A DNA stretch of 64,000 nucleotides, from positions 62,001 through 126,000 of the forward strand of contig JAAELQ010000239.1 of assembly GCA_024226515.1 (NCBI GenBank). The letters are read 5' to 3'. The notes beneath the pieces are model-generated. The model searched no databases. It had not been told where the DNA came from and worked only from the letters and a program-made list of their open reading frames with translations. The stretch comes from a bacterium. GTDB lineage: Bacteria > Acidobacteriota > Polarisedimenticolia > Polarisedimenticolales > Polarisedimenticolaceae. Made by a program: the position numbers and the translations under genes. Positions 59,457 through 64,000 of the stretch are shown here, in pieces (position 1 is the first letter of the stretch; each line of letters starts with the position of its first letter).

Positions 59457-60817
59457 CGGCCGCGGCCGGTCAGGACGACCTTGACCGTCTTCAGCACGAT
59501 CCACATGTCGAGCAACAGGTTGTTGTTCTTGATGTAGTACAGATCGTACTTGAGCTTCTCGAGCGACTCGTCCACGGTCGAGCCGTAGCCGTACTCGACC
59601 TGGGCCCAGCCCGTGAGGCCGGGGCGCATCGTCGTGCGCAGGCCGTAGTACGGGATGACCTCTTCGAGCTGCTTGACGAAGTGTCCGCGCTCGGGGCGCG
59701 GGCCGACGAAGCTCATCTCGCCCTTCAGCACGTTGATCAACTGCGGGAGCTCGTCGATACGCAGCACGCGGATCACCGACCCGACGCGGGTGACGCGCGG
59801 GTCGTAGCTCCGCGTCCACGACGGACCCGCCTTCTCGGCGTCCTGTCGCATCGAGCGGAACTTGAGCAGGTTGAATTCCTTCCCGTCGCGGCCCAGCCGG
59901 CTCTGCCGGTAGAGAACCGGGAAGCCGCTGTCGAGAGCGACGAGCATGGCGGTGAACGCCATCAGCGGCGTGGTCAGCACCAGCAGGATCGAGGCCAGCG
60001 CGAGATCGGCGGCCCGCTTGAGGATCGAGCGCAGCGCCGAGGCCTTGAACCCCTCCGAGAAGATCAGCCACGAAGGCAGCATCGTCTCCACGGCGATCTT
60101 GCCGCTGATCCGTTCGAAGAACGAGGTCGCTTCCTCGATCTCGACACCCAGCAGGCGCAGCTCCATCAGCGGACGGACGGGGAGCTTGCCGCGCTTTTCG
60201 TCCAGCGCGACGATGACCCGATCCGCGCGGGACGGCGCGAACCGAGCGAGCTGCGCGTAGTCGGTCTGGATCCGCGCGCCCATCGCCAGGACCGTTCCCT
60301 CGCGCCCTGCGACCTCGTCGGCGAAGCCCACCACGGCGAAGTCGGCGGCGTGGTTGTCCGCGATCCAGCGGCAGACCTGACGGGCGATCTCGCCGGTTCC
60401 CACGATCAGCACGCGCTCGCGGCTGGGATTGAACACGCGGTAGCGCACCGACAGCACGCGCCAGGCGGCGACGGCCACGGGCACCGCGACGGCGCCCTGG
60501 GCGACCAGCAGCGCGGGCAGCGGTCGGTGGTCGTACAGGGCGAGAAAACCGATCGCTCCGAGCACGACGCAGAGGATCGTGTACAGCAGGATCTCGCGCT
60601 TGAGGCTGGCCTGATGGCCGAGGTTCGCGGCCTGGGTGACCAGCAGCACCGCCGAGAACAGCACGCCGCACGCCACGACGGGCGTGGTCAGGTCGGCCTG
60701 GCTCCGGCTGATCAGCAGCGTCAGCCAGGCGAGGCCGTACAGGACGGCGAAGATCAGGCCGCCTTCGAGAGCGAAGTAAGCCAGAAAACGCGGTTTGGCG
60801 ATTCGGAGCGTCGTCAT
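59453..60817 (-). CDS. Polyprenyl glycosylphosphotransferase (XrtA-associated, TIGR03013-like)
   Basis: 454 residues. Four or five N-terminal membrane helices, a Rossmann-like domain (ERVLIVGTGEIARQVCRWI) and the sugar-transferase domain with one more helix and the motifs LYRQSRLGRDGKEFNLLKFRSM, RIDELPQLINVLKGEMSFVGPRPER and MRPGLTGWAQVEYGYG. It puts the first sugar phosphate on undecaprenyl phosphate to start an exopolysaccharide. The fold and motifs match the group that accompanies exosortase A. Driven by its own divergent promoter. Confidence 0.9.
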   Translation of the reverse strand: MTTLRIAKPRFLAYFALEGGLIFAVLYGLAWLTLLISRSQADLTTPVVACGVLFSAVLLVTQAANLGHQASLKREILLYTILCVVLGAIGFLALYDHRPLPALLVAQGAVAVPVAVAAWRVLSVRYRVFNPSRERVLIVGTGEIARQVCRWIADNHAADFAVVGFADEVAGREGTVLAMGARIQTDYAQLARFAPSRADRVIVALDEKRGKLPVRPLMELRLLGVEIEEATSFFERISGKIAVETMLPSWLIFSEGFKASALRSILKRAADLALASILLVLTTPLMAFTAMLVALDSGFPVLYRQSRLGRDGKEFNLLKFRSMRQDAEKAGPSWTRSYDPRVTRVGSVIRVLRIDELPQLINVLKGEMSFVGPRPERGHFVKQLEEVIPYYGLRTTMRPGLTGWAQVEYGYGSTVDESLEKLKYDLYYIKNNNLLLDMWIVLKTVKVVLTGRGR

Positions 60818-60858
60818 CGGGGGTACCGAAAAGAATACGAACAGATACGGCGCTTTCC

Positions 60859-60887
60859 ATTAGAGCGGACCGCGGATTCCCTGACAA
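60859..60887 (-). promoter_or_regulatory. Promoter of the glycosylphosphotransferase operon
   Basis: On the minus strand TTGTCA (60887-60882), 17-base spacer, TCTAAT (60864-60859), about 40 bases before the ATG at 60817. Confidence 0.7.
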
Positions 60888-60974
60888 GATCCAGCGTTTT
60901 CCGTGTTGTCGGCGAGGGCGTCCCAGGCGCCGCTTTCCGTTCGTCTACATTCGAAACTGTTCGCCGCTTTTCAC

Positions 60975-61001
60975 TTGACAGGGCCTGGACCGATGGATAC
61001 T
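60975..61001 (+). promoter_or_regulatory. Possible promoter of the export operon
   Basis: TTGACA (60975-60980) with GATACT 15 bases on (60996-61001); the spacing is short, so only moderately convincing. It would transcribe the Wza-type gene from about 70 bases upstream. Confidence 0.4.
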
Positions 61002-61076
61002 TCTAGGGCGAGCCCATTGTTTTTGGGCCATATGGCACTCCCTGTCTACCCGATTTATGAGGCCGTGCGACTGAAT

Positions 61077-61649
61077 ATGCAAAAATTCGTTTCGGCATTG
61101 GCGTTCCTGGCGATCCTGTGGCCCGCGGCCGTCGTTGCGGCGGAGGAGCCGGCCGCTCGTGCGGCGCGCCCCGCGTACAAGGTAGGAATCGAAGACGAGC
61201 TGCGCATCGTCACGTGGGACGAGCCGGCGTTGTCCCTGAACGTGAAGGTGCGGCCCGACGGCAAGATCACGGTCCCGCTGGTCAACGACGTGGACGTGGT
61301 CGGGAAGACCACGGACCAGATTCGCAGCGAGATCGCCCGGCGGCTCGCCGATTTCATCCGTGAGCCCAGCGTCACCGTGCTGGTGACGCAGATCAACAGC
61401 TTCCGCGTGTATTTCCTCGGTGAGGTCAACGCGCCGGGGGCGATCCAGTTCTATCAACCGACGAGGTTGCTGCAGGCAATCGCGACGGCGGGCGGTCTGA
61501 CGCCCTTTGCCAAGAAGCAGATCACCGTGATTCGTGAGATCGGAGGCGTCGAGAAGCGCATTCCGATCGATTACAAACGTCTCGTTTCAGGCGACCTGGG
61601 TCAGGAGAACATCTTCCTCGCGCCCGGCGACATGTTGCTGTTCCATTGA
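61077..61649 (+). CDS. Polysaccharide export protein (Wza/EpsE-like)
   Basis: 190 residues; the ATG at 61077 gives a clean signal peptide (MQKFVSALAFLAILWPAAVVA), unlike longer frames. The Poly_export domain (YKVGIEDELRIVTWDEPALSLNVKVRPDGKITVPLVNDVDVVGKTTDQIRSEIARRLADFI) is followed by a SLBB-like part (VYFLGEVNAPGAIQFYQPTRLLQAIATAGGLTPFA). It forms the outer-membrane or periplasmic part of the exopolysaccharide secretion channel. Short relative to Wza and without its C-terminal helix. Confidence 0.9.
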   Translation: MQKFVSALAFLAILWPAAVVAAEEPAARAARPAYKVGIEDELRIVTWDEPALSLNVKVRPDGKITVPLVNDVDVVGKTTDQIRSEIARRLADFIREPSVTVLVTQINSFRVYFLGEVNAPGAIQFYQPTRLLQAIATAGGLTPFAKKQITVIREIGGVEKRIPIDYKRLVSGDLGQENIFLAPGDMLLFH

Positions 61650-61678
61650 TCGGGAAGCACGGAGGTCTCGGAGTGTCC

Positions 61679-62863
61679 ATGGCGAGTCGAATGCTGGCGA
61701 CGTTGTTGCTGCTGCTGCCCGGTGTCGCGCTCGGGCAGACACAGTTCAATCCGTACTTCACGTTGCAGTACAACTACATCGACAACGCCATCTATCTCGA
61801 GGACGACATGGGGCAAGACACGTCGGATTCGACGATGTCTCTCGCCATCGCCCTGCCCGTGACCAGGACGTGGAAGACCGGTTCGTTCACGGTCCGTTAC
61901 GAACCGACGATCGAGCGTTTCGACGAGTTCGACCAGTTCGACGATACGGCGCATCGCGCCAGCTTCCGGATGAACAACTCTCCCTCCGAGCTCTCCTCCA
62001 TCTCCGTCGACGCCGGCTTCGACCACTCGCAGCAGCAGGGCGGAGTCGAACTCGACGACCCGGACGCTCCTCCGCTGACCGAGCGCGTCGTGCGGCAGTC
62101 ATTCCGCGCGGGCTTCGGCTACGACGGCCCGATCGGCCAGCGCTGGAACTGGTCGGCCGACGCGCGCATCGCCGACACGCGTTACGACGAGGGGGACATC
62201 GGATCGGAGACGACGCTGGAGGATCGCACGACCTACTCGGCGGGGGTGGGTTTCGGACGCAGCACGACGCGGACCTCCAACATCGGCTTCAGCTACGAGC
62301 TGCGCCGCTTCGACCTCGAGCAGGACGACGAAACGTCGCACCTGGTCTCGTTCACCGCGAGAAGCGAACTGGGACGCAAGCTGTCTATCGACGGCGCGAT
62401 CGGCGGCTTCTACAGCAAGGGCAGCGCCGCCGAGGGGCCCGGCGGCGAGGACGACGATTCGCGTGCCGGAGGGCAGCTCAACCTCGCGCTGGAGCGCGAG
62501 TTCAAGGACTCGCGACTGCGCGTCGACATCGATCACCGCCCGACCGACGGCGCCGCGCTGCAGGGCACCTCGACCAACACGGCGGCCGGCCTCTCGTACG
62601 CCGGATCCGCGTCGCAGAGCTGGTATTACGGCACCGCCGCGCGCTTCACGCTACGTGACCCCAGCGACGACGACGAGGAGAGCGTCGACACGTTCTCGAT
62701 CGGCGGGTGGCTGGAGCGCGGTTTGCTCCGTACCTTGGCAATAAGATTGACCGGCAACTACTCCGACCAGGCCAGCGACAACCCGACTCTCGACGGGGAG
62801 TTCTACGAAGTGGGACTCGGCATCGTTTACTACCCGCGGGGACGCACCCAGGGAGCTAGGTGA
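61679..62863 (+). CDS. Outer-membrane beta-barrel protein of the exopolysaccharide locus
   Basis: 394 residues from ATG at 61679 with GGAG upstream (a GTG at 61673 is close). Signal peptide ends GVALGQ. Alternating strands throughout with Tyr/Trp girdles, and an end YEVGLGIVYY before a short tail. Comparable barrels accompany exosortase-A-type EPS loci and may be the outer-membrane partner of the Wza-like protein. The last codons overlap a GTGA with the next gene. Confidence 0.75.
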   Translation: MASRMLATLLLLLPGVALGQTQFNPYFTLQYNYIDNAIYLEDDMGQDTSDSTMSLAIALPVTRTWKTGSFTVRYEPTIERFDEFDQFDDTAHRASFRMNNSPSELSSISVDAGFDHSQQQGGVELDDPDAPPLTERVVRQSFRAGFGYDGPIGQRWNWSADARIADTRYDEGDIGSETTLEDRTTYSAGVGFGRSTTRTSNIGFSYELRRFDLEQDDETSHLVSFTARSELGRKLSIDGAIGGFYSKGSAAEGPGGEDDDSRAGGQLNLALEREFKDSRLRVDIDHRPTDGAALQGTSTNTAAGLSYAGSASQSWYYGTAARFTLRDPSDDDEESVDTFSIGGWLERGLLRTLAIRLTGNYSDQASDNPTLDGEFYEVGLGIVYYPRGRTQGAR

Positions 62864-62868
62864 GCGTG

Positions 62869-64000
62869 ATGGAACCTCGCGACCAGAAAGCGATGATCTT
62901 CGAACTGACGGACGGCATCCTGCGTTCGTGGTGGACCGTCGTGGCCGGGATCTTCTTCGGCCTCGCAGCCGCGACGCTGGCGCTGAACTTCATCCCGCGG
63001 GTCTACGAGGCGGGCACGAAGCTGCTCGTCGTGCCGCAGCAGGTCCCCGGCGAATTCATCAAGAGCACCGTGACCGAAGACATGACGCGCCGCGCGCACG
63101 CGCTGGGCGAACAGATTTTCGACGAGACGAACCTGCTCGAACCGCTGTCCAAGTATTACCGCGTGCCCGAGGACGACAAGGGTCGCCGCTCGCTGATCCG
63201 CGCCGTGCGCTCCCGCGCCGATCTGGGCATCAACGCGCGTGAGGGTCTGCTGTTCGTGACGTACCAGGACGGCGACCCGGAGCTCGCCGCGGCGATGGCG
63301 AACACGCTGACGCAGGTCTACATCGAGACGAGCAAGAAGTTTCGCACGGATCAGGCCGAGGGCACGACGGACAGCGTCCGCGCGCGCGCCGAGGAGTACA
63401 AGACCGAGCTGGACAAGAAGCATGCCGAGCTGAACGGTTTCCTGCAGCAGCACTACGCCGAGACCGCCGAGTCGTACCCGGCGAACCTGCAACAGCTCGA
63501 GGCGCGACAGAACGACCTAGAGGCCTCCAGGACGAAGCAGGACGAGATCAATCGCGAGCTGCCGGTGCTGCGCGCGCGGCTGCGCAAGGCGCAGAACGCC
63601 CCGACCGGATCCGACCCGGACGCCGACGTCGCCGCCGTCGATCCGCTGACGCAGCAACTCAGGCAGCGCAGGGCACAGCTCGACGCGCTGCTCGTCGACT
63701 ATCAGGAGGCGCACCCGCAGGTGCAGCGCAAGAAGCGCGAGATCGAGGACCTCGAGTCGCGCATCGCGGCACGGGACGCCACGGCCCCGCCCCAGACGCC
63801 GGACAGCCCGAAGCCGGCCGCGCCGCTGTCGCCGCTGGCCGCGCAGATCGCGTCGCTCGAGACCGATCTGGCCCGACTCGACCGAGATCAGCTCGGGATC
63901 CGGCGTGACATCGGCATGCTCGAACGGCGGATCGCCGCCACGCCGTCGGTGCAGACACGGCTGGAACAGCTGGTCTCCGAGCGCGATCTGCTGAGCACGA
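62869..64000 (+). CDS. Wzz/GNVR-type chain-length determinant protein, 3' truncated
   Basis: At least 377 codons; the frame is open to the end of the window. AGGTGA lies five bases before the ATG at 62869; GTG at 62860 is in frame and overlaps the previous stop. One N-terminal membrane helix (ILRSWWTVVAGIFFGLAAATLALNFIP), the Wzz-type region YEAGTKLLVVPQQVPGEFI, then long coiled coils (QAEGTTDSVRARAEEYKTELDKKHAELNGFLQQHYAE and LRQRRAQLDALLVDYQEAHPQVQRKKREIEDLESRIA). It controls the length and export of the exopolysaccharide. A C-terminal GNVR motif or kinase domain would lie beyond the window. Confidence 0.9.
   Translation, partial: MEPRDQKAMIFELTDGILRSWWTVVAGIFFGLAAATLALNFIPRVYEAGTKLLVVPQQVPGEFIKSTVTEDMTRRAHALGEQIFDETNLLEPLSKYYRVPEDDKGRRSLIRAVRSRADLGINAREGLLFVTYQDGDPELAAAMANTLTQVYIETSKKFRTDQAEGTTDSVRARAEEYKTELDKKHAELNGFLQQHYAETAESYPANLQQLEARQNDLEASRTKQDEINRELPVLRARLRKAQNAPTGSDPDADVAAVDPLTQQLRQRRAQLDALLVDYQEAHPQVQRKKREIEDLESRIAARDATAPPQTPDSPKPAAPLSPLAAQIASLETDLARLDRDQLGIRRDIGMLERRIAATPSVQTRLEQLVSERDLLST

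Noticed and set aside
61031..61046. Possible sigma54 site (TGGCAC)
   Set aside because: The second element (TTGCA at the right distance) is missing.

Overview
The window is a high-GC, gene-dense stretch of chromosome from a Gram-negative bacterium. The outer-membrane beta-barrels, TonB-type protein, LapB-type LPS regulator and many lipoproteins show the double envelope. The MglA/MglB pair, an ECF sigma factor beside a Ser/Thr kinase, a PPi-dependent phosphofructokinase, TPR/FG-GAP/ASPIC lipoproteins and an exosortase-type exopolysaccharide locus together suggest Acidobacteriota or a neighbouring deep-branching phylum such as Myxococcota. That placement is inference; there is no rRNA or phylogenetic marker alignment here to settle it. 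I see no phage, transposase, CRISPR array or rRNA operon.

Layout. 1-9.5 kb: a truncated RsbU-type phosphatase, a lipoprotein, a class V aminotransferase, a MATE exporter, a YceI-like protein, a gluzincin-like secreted protein with a DUF1499 partner, a TonB-domain protein and a YfcC-type carrier. 9.6-13 kb: a translationally coupled nucleotide-sugar cassette (4,6-dehydratase, hydrolysing 2-epimerase, DegT aminotransferase) that looks like the first half of a legionaminic or bacillosamine-type pathway. 13-21 kb: secreted and regulatory genes (beta-helix protein, XRE-TPR regulator coupled to a secreted protein, CBS protein, Cys-rich protein with a C-terminal sorting-like tail, MOP-type membrane protein). 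21-30 kb: ECF sigma factor plus kinase, a D-aminoacylase lipoprotein coupled to a large TPR/FG-GAP/ASPIC lipoprotein, and an M42 peptidase. 30-38 kb: PPi-PFK, SUI1, DJ-1-like lipoprotein, small envelope proteins, a VPS10-like propeller lipoprotein and a holin-like membrane protein.

38-41 kb holds an ArsR-methyltransferase/ahcY operon with a clear promoter, an operator-like palindrome and a terminator, followed by a 350-bp long inverted repeat. 41-45 kb holds a PDZ protein, a histidine kinase/OmpR regulator pair and the first of two regulators with a MerR/excisionase-like HTH in front of a receiver domain. 45-57 kb is a long minus-strand housekeeping run: tRNA-Arg(ACG), tadA, two tRNA-Ser, SRP RNA, dnaX, ebfC, recR, mglB, mglA, then rplU, rpmA, obg, a nadD-rsfS fusion, rlmH, a lapA-lapB fusion, comF and two lipoproteins. 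dnaX carries an A10 slippery run that would yield a gamma-like short product in either shifted frame.

57-64 kb: the second HTH-receiver gene, then an exopolysaccharide locus: PqqD-like and HprK-like genes and a polyprenyl glycosylphosphotransferase on the minus strand, and, divergent, a Wza-type export protein, an outer-membrane barrel and a Wzz-type chain-length protein that runs off the right end. Many gene pairs are joined by GTGA, TTGA or ATGA overlaps, which points to translational coupling as the main operon organisation.
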